This document shows positions 17,671-26,700 of a stretch of 64,000 nucleotides of DNA, one piece after another. The DNA lies in the IMG/VR virus record IMGVR_UViG_3300027749_000112, positions 1 through 64,000 of that record. One strand, given 5' to 3'. How positions within the stretch are numbered: position 1 is the first letter of the stretch; each line of letters opens with the position of its first letter. This DNA comes from a virus. The translations under genes were made by a program, and so were the position numbers. The notes under the pieces were generated by a model that was not told where the DNA came from, did not search any database, and saw only the letters and a list, made by a program, of their open reading frames with translations.

Positions 17671-18627
17671 TTAGGCCCACTGAGTACCGATCAGGTATCC
17701 AGCATTTGGGTTGATGATCTTGGTGACACGGTTGCTGCGAACGCGGATTTTGTCTCCACGGCGAGCCTCGTCACGATACTGATCAGTAGTGAAGAGACCG
17801 CCTTCGCTATCTCCGTCCCAGATGATCGTGCGACCAACACCGCCGGCCATGAAGTCTCCACCCTGGACATCTCCAAGGAACATGTAGTTATTGCCCCAGA
17901 CAGGGAGGATGTTCGTCTTGCCCTTAATGGCGTTGTCGTAAGTCTTGCGAGCCACGATGACGTTAGGGATGCCGAAAGCATCTCCGAGCACCTGAGTGGT
18001 GATATTCGATCCACCCTGAGTCGTGTTCAGGAAGCCATACAGATAGGTCTGCATGAGCTTGCTGCGCTTGATGCGGTTGAAGAGAGAGAGTGAGAGAACA
18101 AGGGTGTTCGGGGTCTCACCAACGCTCGACAGGGACTCAAGAGCCGCATTGATGTCCTGGGGAACGTCAATGGTGTTCAGATTAGCCTCGGTGTATGCGA
18201 CCGAACCGTTGGTGGCCGTGAACTGAGAGGGATCCATGATCGTCTGAGCACAGGCAAGCTCGTAATCAAGCATCACCTTCTGCATGCAGAAATCTGCAGT
18301 GATCATCTCGGCGTCGAAGAAGTCTTTCATCTCCTTCTTAACCTTGTCGTCCACACGCTTCTCGTGGCCGTACTCAGAAGTCGTGTAGCTGTCCCACTCG
18401 AAGGACTCGTCGCTCTCGTTGTAAGTACCGGTAGCGTTGCGGAGCTGGCTCTGATTCTTCAGAAGCTCACCCTTGGCGATACGGAACTTAGGATAACGGC
18501 CGACTTCCTTTGGGCTGTCATAGACAGGGAGGAGGAGCTGACCGATATAGTGCTCTTTCTGATGCACGGCCTCCATGAGGAGAGTGCTGATGTCCTGACG
18601 AGGTACTGAATCTGTTGTATTGAACAT
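17671..18627 (-). CDS. Major capsid protein (318 aa)
   Basis: Length, position after a decoration-like gene, and composition fit a major capsid protein of the HK97 fold, in the lambda gpE-type group. Residues about 60-110 form a charged helical stretch like the E-loop and spine-helix region. The C-terminal third has beta segments and a basic end. The gene precedes a tRNA and a strong terminator, in keeping with high expression. A weak AGGAAA lies upstream of the ATG. Confidence 0.8.
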   Translation of the reverse strand: MFNTTDSVPRQDISTLLMEAVHQKEHYIGQLLLPVYDSPKEVGRYPKFRIAKGELLKNQSQLRNATGTYNESDESFEWDSYTTSEYGHEKRVDDKVKKEMKDFFDAEMITADFCMQKVMLDYELACAQTIMDPSQFTATNGSVAYTEANLNTIDVPQDINAALESLSSVGETPNTLVLSLSLFNRIKRSKLMQTYLYGFLNTTQGGSNITTQVLGDAFGIPNVIVARKTYDNAIKGKTNILPVWGNNYMFLGDVQGGDFMAGGVGRTIIWDGDSEGGLFTTDQYRDEARRGDKIRVRSNRVTKIINPNAGYLIGTQWA

Positions 18628-18656
18628 TGTAGTGTTTTCCTAGTTGAGTTGATTGA

Positions 18657-19016
18657 TTAGATGAACAAGACGCGAATCTGGCCGCCTCCATTGCTGCCTG
18701 CAGGAGCGGACTCCCAGGCGATTGCGACCGAAGCACCAGTTGTCTTCTTGACAAGCGTTCCGTTGGCGGACTGCTCAAGCAGATCGCCGGATGCGATTGC
18801 CGTTGCGTTTCCGACCTGAGCGAAGGAAAGACCATTGGCTTTAGTGAGGAACACTGCGGCAGCAGCACCGGTGACGGCGCCACGGACAAGGGTTCCGATG
18901 ACTAGATCAGAAGCACCTGCGACATCGACGCCGGTAGCAGTGATCTTGAGGAGGACTCCCTCTTTCCCCGAAAGGTCAGAAGCAGCGATTGCAGAAACAA
19001 CAGTATTGTAGTTCAT
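18657..19016 (-). CDS. Capsid decoration-like protein (119 aa)
   Basis: It is a small, beta-rich, Ala/Gly/Val-rich protein just before the major capsid gene, the position of lambda gpD. Its pattern of short strands with Gly-Val-Leu-Leu-Lys and Ile-Ala-Ser-Gly-Asp is like head-stabilising or DUF2190-type proteins. No signal peptide. Assignment is from order and composition. Confidence 0.65.
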   Translation of the reverse strand: MNYNTVVSAIAASDLSGKEGVLLKITATGVDVAGASDLVIGTLVRGAVTGAAAAVFLTKANGLSFAQVGNATAIASGDLLEQSANGTLVKKTTGASVAIAWESAPAGSNGGGQIRVLFI

Positions 19017-19040
19017 GGTTTTTTTATTTGGGGTTGAGGA

Positions 19041-19835
19041 TTAGAGAGAACGGCCTTCGTTCTTCATGGAGAGATACTTGGCGTGGGCCTCGGGGCTCTC
19101 CTTGTGAGCGAGGCGGATTGCCTCGGCTGCGGTTTTGCCGTTCGCTTTATGCTTAATGACAGTCTTCTCGAACTCGGTGATGTCCTCGTTGGAGTTGCTG
19201 AAAACAGCTTCTCCAGTTGCAGAGAATGCAACGGGGCGGGTTCCGGTACGAAGGGCGTGGGCCTGGGCGTCGCAACGAGTTGCGAGCTTGGCATTCAGCT
19301 CTTTGAGTGAGGCGTTCTCGCTGGAAAGCTCGGTGAGCTTGCCTTCGATGGCGGCGAAATGATGCTCGATGAGTGCGTTCTCACTTGCGGCGTCTTCGCG
19401 ATCGAAGCGGGAAGAGAGTTCACGAACTGCACCTTGGAGGGCGGAGAACTCACCGGAAGCTGCACCAACTGCGGCGCCTGCTTCGGCTGGAGCACCTTCA
19501 CCTTCTGCAGCCTCTTCGGCTGGAGTCTCGGACTCTTCGTGACCATTGAGAGCTTCGGCCTGGAGGCCGTGGATGCCAGCAGCGTCCTCTTCGGAGATGT
19601 GACCCTCCTGGACAAGCGTGGCGATCTGCTCATGAGTGAGGGTCAGAAGATCCTCAATGGTGATGTCTTCGTCCTGCTCGTTCTGCTCATCCTGGGGAGC
19701 CTCTTGCAAGGCCTCCTGAAGCTGGGCGTTGAGTTGCTCCTGCGCTTCAAGGCGGCCCTGAAGAGAGGTGAGTTGCGCGAGCACGTCCTGGAGGGAGGGC
19801 TCGGCTTGGATAGCTGGGTTGTTAGTAGTGCTCAT
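19041..19835 (-). CDS. Nested scaffold protein from internal start (264 aa)
   Basis: An in-frame ATG at 19835 (Met-Ser-Thr-Thr-Asn-Asn) falls at the boundary between the protease domain and the Gln/Glu-rich coiled coil. Starting there would give a protease-free scaffold, as Nu3 is made inside lambda gene C. The sequence just upstream has no classical Shine-Dalgarno, though GTTGAC lies 24 nt before. This is an inference from domain layout. Confidence 0.4.
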   Translation of the reverse strand: MSTTNNPAIQAEPSLQDVLAQLTSLQGRLEAQEQLNAQLQEALQEAPQDEQNEQDEDITIEDLLTLTHEQIATLVQEGHISEEDAAGIHGLQAEALNGHEESETPAEEAAEGEGAPAEAGAAVGAASGEFSALQGAVRELSSRFDREDAASENALIEHHFAAIEGKLTELSSENASLKELNAKLATRCDAQAHALRTGTRPVAFSATGEAVFSNSNEDITEFEKTVIKHKANGKTAAEAIRLAHKESPEAHAKYLSMKNEGRSL

Positions 19836-20345
19836 GTGAGTTTCATTTAGGTGTGACGTGTCAACGGAGGAGCTGAATACCGCCTCCAGTAATCCGTTCG
19901 GATTCGCAGCGGGATTCGCCACGACATCCACGGAAATTAGCTCCTTACAACGAGCGGCCGTCTTGCCGTCAGCCCTCTTCTCATCATCGCCCATGAAGGC
20001 GGCAGAGAGGCCGATGCACTCAGGCATACGGGTAGCAAGTTCAATGGCCTGCTCGTATTGGGCGTGTGATTTGAGGAGATGCCAGTCACCCAAGAGGCGG
20101 TTGCCCTCGATGTGGAAATCCGAGAGGTAGCCGCAAACTGCGTCGGCTCCGCTCCGGTGATTCCACTTGACCGGCACCTTACCCATCTTCTGGGCGCATT
20201 CCTTGAGCTGAGTCAGCGTCTTCATGTCCACTTCGAGGTCATGCCCTCGTGCCGTAACGCCGCCCGTTATGATCGATACGTCATGGATGACGCCTGAGAG
20301 GGAATCAACACGACCAATAAGCTGCTGAAAAAACTTTGCTTCCAT
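19041..20345 (-). CDS. Prohead protease fused to scaffold (434 aa)
   Basis: Residues about 1-160 look like a prohead serine protease: KWNHRSG near residue 60 supplies a likely catalytic His, and Ile-Gly-Leu-Ser-Ala-Ala-Phe near 111 the likely nucleophile Ser. From about 180 on the chain is Gln/Glu-rich and coiled-coil, as in scaffolds. This protease-plus-scaffold layout is known from lambda C/Nu3. The ATG at 20345 is preferred over an upstream in-frame TTG and has GTTGAC exactly 16 nt before it. Confidence 0.75.
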   Translation of the reverse strand: MEAKFFQQLIGRVDSLSGVIHDVSIITGGVTARGHDLEVDMKTLTQLKECAQKMGKVPVKWNHRSGADAVCGYLSDFHIEGNRLLGDWHLLKSHAQYEQAIELATRMPECIGLSAAFMGDDEKRADGKTAARCKELISVDVVANPAANPNGLLEAVFSSSVDTSHLNETHMSTTNNPAIQAEPSLQDVLAQLTSLQGRLEAQEQLNAQLQEALQEAPQDEQNEQDEDITIEDLLTLTHEQIATLVQEGHISEEDAAGIHGLQAEALNGHEESETPAEEAAEGEGAPAEAGAAVGAASGEFSALQGAVRELSSRFDREDAASENALIEHHFAAIEGKLTELSSENASLKELNAKLATRCDAQAHALRTGTRPVAFSATGEAVFSNSNEDITEFEKTVIKHKANGKTAAEAIRLAHKESPEAHAKYLSMKNEGRSL

Positions 20346-20380
20346 GCCCAAAGGGGCATGCGTCAACTGGCTACCCAGCG

Positions 20381-20929
20381 CTAGGACTGGTTACTAAGCG
20401 CCCGCTTGAGCGCGCTATGGTGATGAATGGCGTCGGCAAGCTCTCCAATAGCGGTGCCTACTAATGCAGGTGCGATCGGATTGCCTACCGGTGCTCCAAG
20501 CACGGCTCCGGCACCGGCCCCAATGTACTTCCCAGCATTGCGCTTTAGGTGCGCTGCAACTCCCTCTCCTTTCTTGAGGCGAACCATAACATCATTGCCT
20601 AGCGTACCGGCTTCAATGCCATCATAGGCCTTAGCAAACTCCTTGGCCTCGCATTTAGCCGAAAGCTCTACGAGAAGCCGCAGGAAGTCATTGCCCATCA
20701 TGGTCGAGGATCCAGGTGAACTATTCGGCACTGTAGTTTCGACGCCACGGGCGACATTGCCTTTGCGGCGGATCCTATCCATTACCGGCGAGACTTGGGA
20801 TTGCTCCACCTGTTTACGCTGCTGGATGATGGCTGGATTGTAGGCTGCCTGCATGGTGCCCGACCCGATACCATCACCGGCTTCTGGGGAGAACTGACCT
20901 TCGGGGTTGCGGGGGCGGGAATCAGCCAT
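20381..20929 (-). CDS. Putative internal virion/ejection protein (182 aa)
   Basis: It begins with Arg-Asn-Pro-Glu-Gly-Gln-Phe and contains LLVELSAKCEAKEF near residue 84; both motifs have counterparts in two other large proteins of this operon. The C-terminal half has a glycine-zipper segment (Gly-Ala-Gly-Ala-Gly-Ala-Val-Leu-Gly) that could insert into membranes. Such proteins are often packaged in the head and ejected with DNA. That role is an inference. Confidence 0.6.
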   Translation of the reverse strand: MADSRPRNPEGQFSPEAGDGIGSGTMQAAYNPAIIQQRKQVEQSQVSPVMDRIRRKGNVARGVETTVPNSSPGSSTMMGNDFLRLLVELSAKCEAKEFAKAYDGIEAGTLGNDVMVRLKKGEGVAAHLKRNAGKYIGAGAGAVLGAPVGNPIAPALVGTAIGELADAIHHHSALKRALSNQS

Positions 20930-20955
20930 GGCAGTATGTTTGCTGGAATTGGAAA

Positions 20956-22212
20956 TTAGATGGCTGCGGCGACCTTGCCGGCGCCAGCGATGAATCCCTT
21001 AATACGAGAGGCTAGGCCTCCAACCTTCCTGCCGGCGACGTTGCCGAACTTTCCGGCTGCGGCAGCATTGGTCGATTCGCTCGCGATACCTGGATAAGAG
21101 GCGGGATTAAGGCCGGCTCCGAAACCGGATTTCACGTCTTTTCCAAAAGCTCCGTAAGCGTCAGATGTTTTTCCGCCAATTACGCCGTAAGAGTTCTTGA
21201 TCGCATTGTTCGCAAGGGCGGCGCCTCCAACCACTCCGCCGGCAACTGCCACATCAGCGGCAAGCCCCGTAGGGTTGGCCTCTGTCTTCACTCCTGCGAA
21301 TTGGCCGTTAGGGTTGTATGAAGGCACCTGCTTGGTCGGGCTAAAGAAGCCAAGCTCGATCTTACGGGACAGCTCGGTTGCGCGGTCGAGCGCGGATAGT
21401 AAATGCTTATTGTCGCGGATCTCTTGCGCTGACCATTTGCGAAGGGAGCGCATGTGCGCTTCAGCGTCTTCTGTCAGGTGATGGCCTGGAGCGCCAGCGG
21501 AAGTCCCCCAAAACTTGTTCATTGCCTTGCGCACATTCTTGGCGTTACCGCGAAGAGCTGGAGTTGTCGTTCCCTCCACCCCGATATTGGCGAGGAGAGA
21601 GCCCTCGTGGGTGATTGGGATGATCTTTTTTAGCGCAGGGATGGCGAAGTCTCCCCGAGCAAGCTCTTTAGCGCGGTCGAGGGCGGACAGATTGGTTTGA
21701 TCCTGATTATCGGCGATACGCTTGCGGTTGGATTCCCGTGCCCACTTGTATCCTCCGGCCGTACCTAAACCAATGCCAGCCAATCCGCCAATGACCGCGC
21801 CTTTGAGGGCGCGATTTTGAATTATCATCGGGGAAAGCATCAAGTCGCGCCCTGCTCGTTTTGCAAGTTTTTGCTCGATACCATGAGCCGCATAAGAGGC
21901 GCCGGCTCCTATGCCCGCTCCTACTTGGGAGCCAGCAATTATGCCGACATTTTGTTTTGTTCCATCAGTAAACGCATCTCGCTTGCGGTAAACCTGACCA
22001 GCCGCCCTGGCCTCGCCGGCGTTTTTTAAAGACACGGGAATCGCCGCTGGGCCACCCCCAATAGTCATATTGATGCCAACTGCTCGGGCCGAATTTCCTT
22101 CAGGAGTCTGACCCTTTTGGCGGGCAAGCTCTTGGGCTGTGATGGGAATGCCGGAAAATTCTTTAGTAGTGCAACGGGCGGAAAGTTCGACAAGGCGTTG
22201 AATGGGATTCAT
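20956..22212 (-). CDS. Putative internal virion/ejection protein (418 aa)
   Basis: The ATG at 22212 has GTTGAC exactly 16 nt upstream; an in-frame TTG at 22233 is less likely. It opens with RLVELSARCTTKEF, and later has two LSALDRA.ELxR motifs, one followed by a Tyr-Asn-Pro-Asn-Gly-Gln-Phe box. Several glycine-zipper segments (such as Gly-Ala-Gly-Ile-Gly-Ala-Gly-Ala) alternate with charged helices. The layout matches the 182- and 1,184-residue proteins. Membrane-active internal head proteins are the best guess. Confidence 0.65.
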   Translation of the reverse strand: MNPIQRLVELSARCTTKEFSGIPITAQELARQKGQTPEGNSARAVGINMTIGGGPAAIPVSLKNAGEARAAGQVYRKRDAFTDGTKQNVGIIAGSQVGAGIGAGASYAAHGIEQKLAKRAGRDLMLSPMIIQNRALKGAVIGGLAGIGLGTAGGYKWARESNRKRIADNQDQTNLSALDRAKELARGDFAIPALKKIIPITHEGSLLANIGVEGTTTPALRGNAKNVRKAMNKFWGTSAGAPGHHLTEDAEAHMRSLRKWSAQEIRDNKHLLSALDRATELSRKIELGFFSPTKQVPSYNPNGQFAGVKTEANPTGLAADVAVAGGVVGGAALANNAIKNSYGVIGGKTSDAYGAFGKDVKSGFGAGLNPASYPGIASESTNAAAAGKFGNVAGRKVGGLASRIKGFIAGAGKVAAAI

Positions 22213-22233
22213 ACCCAACCGCCGGCCCGTCAA

Positions 22234-22680
22234 CTAGGTTGCGAACCTCTTCCTGAAGTAATAGACATCGCTACCAACGTACTTCACGGGAGGTGCGTAG
22301 AGCTTAAATCCGCATGTGATGAGAGAATTCGCAGAGGCAAGATTCCAATCCATGGCATAGGTGACGATTGCCTTGAATCCCATCCTGGTTGCCATATTGA
22401 TGCGCGACTTGATCAGCTTCTTCTGGATGCCATTGCCTCGATGGGCCTTCAGGACGCCAGAGCGAACCATGTAGGCCATGTCCTTATGGCAATCCATGAC
22501 TGCGGCCCTCATGGCGGCATAGGCTATTGCTTTGCCGTCATCGTCACGGGCTATCCACCACCAAGAATCCTTGAGATCAACTTTGGGGGATCCTGCAAAG
22601 ATGATCTTATCAAGGCGTACTACCTCCTTCTGCACCGATGCCGGCATGTGATCGGGTGATGCTTCGCATCGGATCTTCAT
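22234..22680 (-). CDS. GNAT family N-acetyltransferase (148 aa)
   Basis: The acetyl-CoA binding motif A is clear: VRSGVLKAHRGNGIQKKLI near residues 72-90 (pattern R/Q-x-x-G-x-G/A). N-terminal strands and a C-terminal Asn-Ser-Leu-Ile-Thr-Cys-Gly-Phe region complete the fold. The substrate is unknown. Lying among head genes, it may modify a host or virion protein. The downstream gene starts 21 bp after its stop. Confidence 0.8.
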   Translation of the reverse strand: MKIRCEASPDHMPASVQKEVVRLDKIIFAGSPKVDLKDSWWWIARDDDGKAIAYAAMRAAVMDCHKDMAYMVRSGVLKAHRGNGIQKKLIKSRINMATRMGFKAIVTYAMDWNLASANSLITCGFKLYAPPVKYVGSDVYYFRKRFAT

Positions 22681-22704
22681 GGCGGCAAAGAGATGTAAGC
22701 AAAA

Positions 22705-22956
22705 TCACTTGAGGCGAAAGAAAGATGTCATTCGCCCTTTCTGCTTCTCAGTGCGCATCTCAACCAATCCTAATTGAACCTTTCGTCGTAAACGCTTATC
22801 AACTGAATCCCTCGTAGACCCTTCCGCTGCAGCAACGGCAGTTGATGTGAACCATCCATCGTCAGCCATTTCATCTTGGCTAACGCCACCTATCTCTCTC
22901 GCTAAAGCGGAAAGGGCGGACTCTCTTATTTCATGCGCGGATGGGCGTGGTTTCAT
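22705..22956 (-). CDS. Winged-helix DNA-binding-like protein (83 aa)
   Basis: The frame is open further upstream within the phosphoesterase gene, but ATG 22956 (Met-Lys-Pro-Arg-Pro-Ser) gives a compact protein overlapping that gene by 26 bp. Its pattern, a helix, then STAVAAAEGSTRDSVDKRLR, then a Gly-Leu-Val-Glu-Met-Arg turn and a basic wing, suits a winged helix-turn-helix. It may regulate late genes or act in packaging. Confidence 0.55.
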   Translation of the reverse strand: MKPRPSAHEIRESALSALAREIGGVSQDEMADDGWFTSTAVAAAEGSTRDSVDKRLRRKVQLGLVEMRTEKQKGRMTSFFRLK

Positions 22957-23764
22957 TGGGCGTGTAGGTAATAGGAATGACTGCTGGCAATCCGCCTTCT
23001 GGGGTGGCTGACCAATCCAGCATGGTGACTCCACAAGAGCAGATGGAATCGCCCACGACCTTGTGGCCGTAGCGGGTTAGCACCTGCCAAGCCGGCGTGA
23101 CGATAAAGAGCCCCCTGCCGTCAGAGTAGTGACCACCCGTATGGCGATGGCCTCTTGCATAGACCTGAGGGACGCGATGCCCGGATCTAGCATAGTTCTG
23201 GCGAGCATTGCCCATGGTGATGGACATGGCGCCTGCCTCTAGGTACGCCCTTGAAGAGGTAGCCATGTGATGGGCGACATCGATCAATGTGCCGTTCACC
23301 TCGATTAGGGCCTTGTCGCCGCACCATTCACCCTTGAGCTGGGCACAGATCATCTTCTCGAAGTCGCCAACATGACACTCTGTACCCGCGATGAAGAAAC
23401 GTCGCGTGGCTGCCGCTGCAAGTTTTGAAAGTAAAACTACCGCAGCGGCCGCATGTTCGGTGTTCTTGGAAACCACGATTTCCGTTGTGCCATGATGCCG
23501 ACCCTCCAGAAGGTCTCCATTGCAGATGAGGTAGAAGGGGCGACCTGCAAAGTGACTGAGAACTTTCTCTTCCATGTCTTGCCAGCAATCCCACAGCCAG
23601 CGCTGATGGAGATTGTTCCCTATACCAACGGTGTTGCCGGTATCGGTTTCGCAGTTATCGGGCCAGACAGCGACGGCGCTACCGCAATGGGTATCAGAGA
23701 TAAAGACTACCCCTGGCTGTTGATGGATTTTGGAAATTTCGACTACAGCCTTCTTTTTTTTCAT
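22931..23764 (-). CDS. Calcineurin-like metallophosphoesterase (277 aa)
   Basis: All the metal-ligand blocks are visible in order: Ile-Ser-Asp-Thr-His-Cys-Gly (about 22-28), Asn-Gly-Asp (about 83), Gly-Thr-Glu-Cys-His in the usual GN(H/E) position (about 115), His-His (about 152) and Gly-His-Arg-His-Thr-Gly (about 205). Phage members of this family are widespread but their substrates are mostly unknown. The gene lies between the large head-associated gene and a winged-helix gene, all on one transcript. Confidence 0.85.
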   Translation of the reverse strand: MKKKKAVVEISKIHQQPGVVFISDTHCGSAVAVWPDNCETDTGNTVGIGNNLHQRWLWDCWQDMEEKVLSHFAGRPFYLICNGDLLEGRHHGTTEIVVSKNTEHAAAAVVLLSKLAAAATRRFFIAGTECHVGDFEKMICAQLKGEWCGDKALIEVNGTLIDVAHHMATSSRAYLEAGAMSITMGNARQNYARSGHRVPQVYARGHRHTGGHYSDGRGLFIVTPAWQVLTRYGHKVVGDSICSCGVTMLDWSATPEGGLPAVIPITYTPNETTPIRA

Positions 23765-23798
23765 AAAAATTAGGGTGCAGTCTTATTTTTATCAGCTT

Positions 23799-26700
23799 CT
23801 AGGCTATCTCTCGCTCAACGATATGCAGTCCCTTGCGGCGAATTTCTTCAACGGCATCTCCGTGATGTCCGGTGGGGTAAGAAGTAGATTGATACCTAGG
23901 CCCTTTTGCAGCGGCGGCAACGGGCTTCCCTTTGAGATCGAAGATCCCTTTTCCTGCATTCTTGAAAGGATTGATCGGGAGGCCTGCGTGTGCGCGTGCT
24001 CCAACGATGCCTGCGCCAACACCGGCGGCTCCAACAGCGCCAGCGGCAACCTTTAGAAGAAGCTCGCGGTTCTCCTTTTTCTCATGCCAATCCTTTTCAC
24101 GACGAACTCGAGGCCTGGAGCCTGGAGCGAAAACTCGGGCGCTACGGCCGCGAGGGTCGCGAACATCCCATCCATTGTATTCGGCCCACTGATCAAAAAG
24201 CCTGACTCCGTACTTCTTTCCGAGATCGTCGGCTTTCTTGACTAGCGGTAAGATATGTTTGCGGCCAACTGCGGTGTCCTTAGTCACTTTAGCTGCTCCG
24301 TATAGAGCGGCAGCCCCAGCGGCAGCGCCTACTGTATTCTTGAACCAAGCCTTCTCCCACTCACGTTTGCGGGGGCGACCGGCTGCATCGCGATCGCGTG
24401 GGTTACCAGCAATGACAGATGTGGCGTCACCCACGATTCCCGAGCCTCGACCGCCCCAGCGGTGGATGGCCTTTCCTTGGTTGTAAAATCCCTGAATGGA
24501 TTGACGCACAGGGACTGCAGTTCCCGCATCGTCATCAAGCCCTAGCTTCTCTCGGACAGGATTACGCCATCTGCCTTGAGAGTTTCGGGTCTGGTCAGAA
24601 TAACCGAATTCTTTGAGTAATCCCTGAACCTGAGATTGAAAAGTCTTGGGTTTTTGCTCTTGGATCGCATTCACGGTATCCACTTCCTGCCCCTCATCGG
24701 CAGCGTGCGTTCCGCCTATGATTGCTCCTGCTCCAGCACCGGAAAGTGCCGCTGCTGGAAGCGATGCATTCTTTACGAAAGCTGCTGGGCGCCAGGTCTT
24801 AGCTAGACTGCCAAGATTCAAGCCCGCTGCTTTTGCAATACGAGGAGCCTTGCGGGCCGCCAAGACGCCGGCGGTTCCGAGAACTCCACCGGCAATAGCT
24901 CCGCCAAGGGCAGCACGTTTCATGATAGGTGCCCCCTCTCCCTCTTGGGGATGCCCAAGGATTTGTGTTCCAATCGCTGTCCCGCCACCAGCTAGGGCTC
25001 CTCCTAGCAATGCTCCCTTACCAATGCTCGCCGCCGTACCCGCAAGAGTTGAACCAATCTTTAGTCCAGGGATCGCTCCAAGGACTACTCCTGATCCTGC
25101 GCCTAGAAGGGCTGCCTTGAGGGCTGGATGGATGTTTGTTTTAGGGTCAGCCTTCTCGATGGCCGCAAATAGCTTGGCCTTCTTGGCCGCAAGGATGGCA
25201 GCCGCTGCTGCTCCACCTGCTGCGGGCACGGTCTCTGCGGTCTTGGCCCAACGAGGGCGGTCTCCGTAAATGTCACGCTTGTGGTCGGTAACGGCGCGCA
25301 CACCGAGCACTGATGCCCCGCCTGCGGCAGCTCCAAGGGCTGCTCGGATACCAATCCCTAATTTCTTAGACGGCACCAGGGCTCCTGTAACTGCGCCAGC
25401 TACACCAGCGTTGCGCATATTGTGATCGCGACGATCAAGGTCAGACTCACGGATCTGCTTGATAAAGCGATCATGAGCCACGCGCCCATTGAGTGGAATT
25501 CCATCCTCGTCCGTCTGGAGCGAGAATTCATTTAGCTCTGGAATCATTGGTGAGTTGTCGCTTGGGCAGAACACAACCTGTTGCTGAACTCGGTGATAGG
25601 ACTTTTCAAATCCGCACTGAGGGCAGTAATAAACACGGGAGCGAGAAAACTCCTTGAGCTGGGCCTTGAGATTGGCCGAGAGAGCCCACTTTGGGCGGGT
25701 TTTTAGCTGCTCGACCGGCGCATTGAATCCAGAGACAAACGATTGCTTGGCGTTCTTGATTCGGGTCATCAGAGAATCGCCTGGCTTACTAAGCGGGGTT
25801 GCGGCTAGTCCTGCCTTCCATCCAGCATGGGTTTCCTTTGCCGTGTTTACGGGATCCAAGATGTTATGGACGGCTCCCTTGGCACTCTTGTAGAGCTTGC
25901 CCATATCAGAAGATGGGGCGACGGCATGGGCCGCCTGCTCTCCGGTCACCTTCAAATGGGAGGCAGCAAGGGTGGCTTGATCGAGGGCCGCATTGACTTT
26001 GCTGGAGATGGCAGGTGCATGCTCACGAACCGCAGATGTTATTGCCTTGGCAGCACCGCGAGCTTTGAACCCTGCGTACCCTGCGGCACCGAGAACGCCA
26101 AGGCCGCCAGCCAGAAGGGCACCGTCGCGAGCCTTGGAGAGGCCATCACGCTTTTCGCGGATCACGGTATCAAATTCGGTAGGGGCTGCGTTGGCTTCCT
26201 TCCAGCGGGCATGGGCGGATTTGAACTTTTCCTTCTCACCCTTGGTAAGGTTGGGGTTTTTGGCGATCTCACGAATGTCCTTGGCGTAGGCCTTACCCTT
26301 AGCCTTGAAAGCTCCCTTGGCTTCTTTAGCGGCCTGCGCTTGGGCCTCTTGCACTACACCCTCGCGGGCGATCTTAGCATTGCGCTGTGCGGTGACTACG
26401 CGATTGACGGCGTTGCGAGCTGTCTCGTTCCTCGCGGCTTTGCCGGCCACGCCTCGTAGGGCGAGAGCCCCAATCCCTGCACCTGCTGCGATGCCAGCAC
26501 CTAGGATGCCTGTCTTGATAAACTCCCGACGCTCGCTGGAGTCGGGCTGAGTTGCATAATCGTGAGGGAGCTGAAAGTTCTTCAAGGCCATACCCAAGGT
26601 CGGGTGCGTCAACGCGCCTTCTAACCACTTGGTTAGGCCAAGGGTTTTCCTTCCTTTGTTGGTGCTCTCAATCGTTCCTGAGATCAATTTGCCGATCCGC

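Noticed and set aside
22117-22659. 180-residue plus-strand frame
   Set aside because: Antisense to the GNAT gene, which has the acetyl-CoA motif and couples to neighbours.
24646-25269. 207-residue plus-strand frame, Pro/Ala-rich
   Set aside because: Typical antisense shadow of a Gly/Ala-rich gene (1,184-aa protein).
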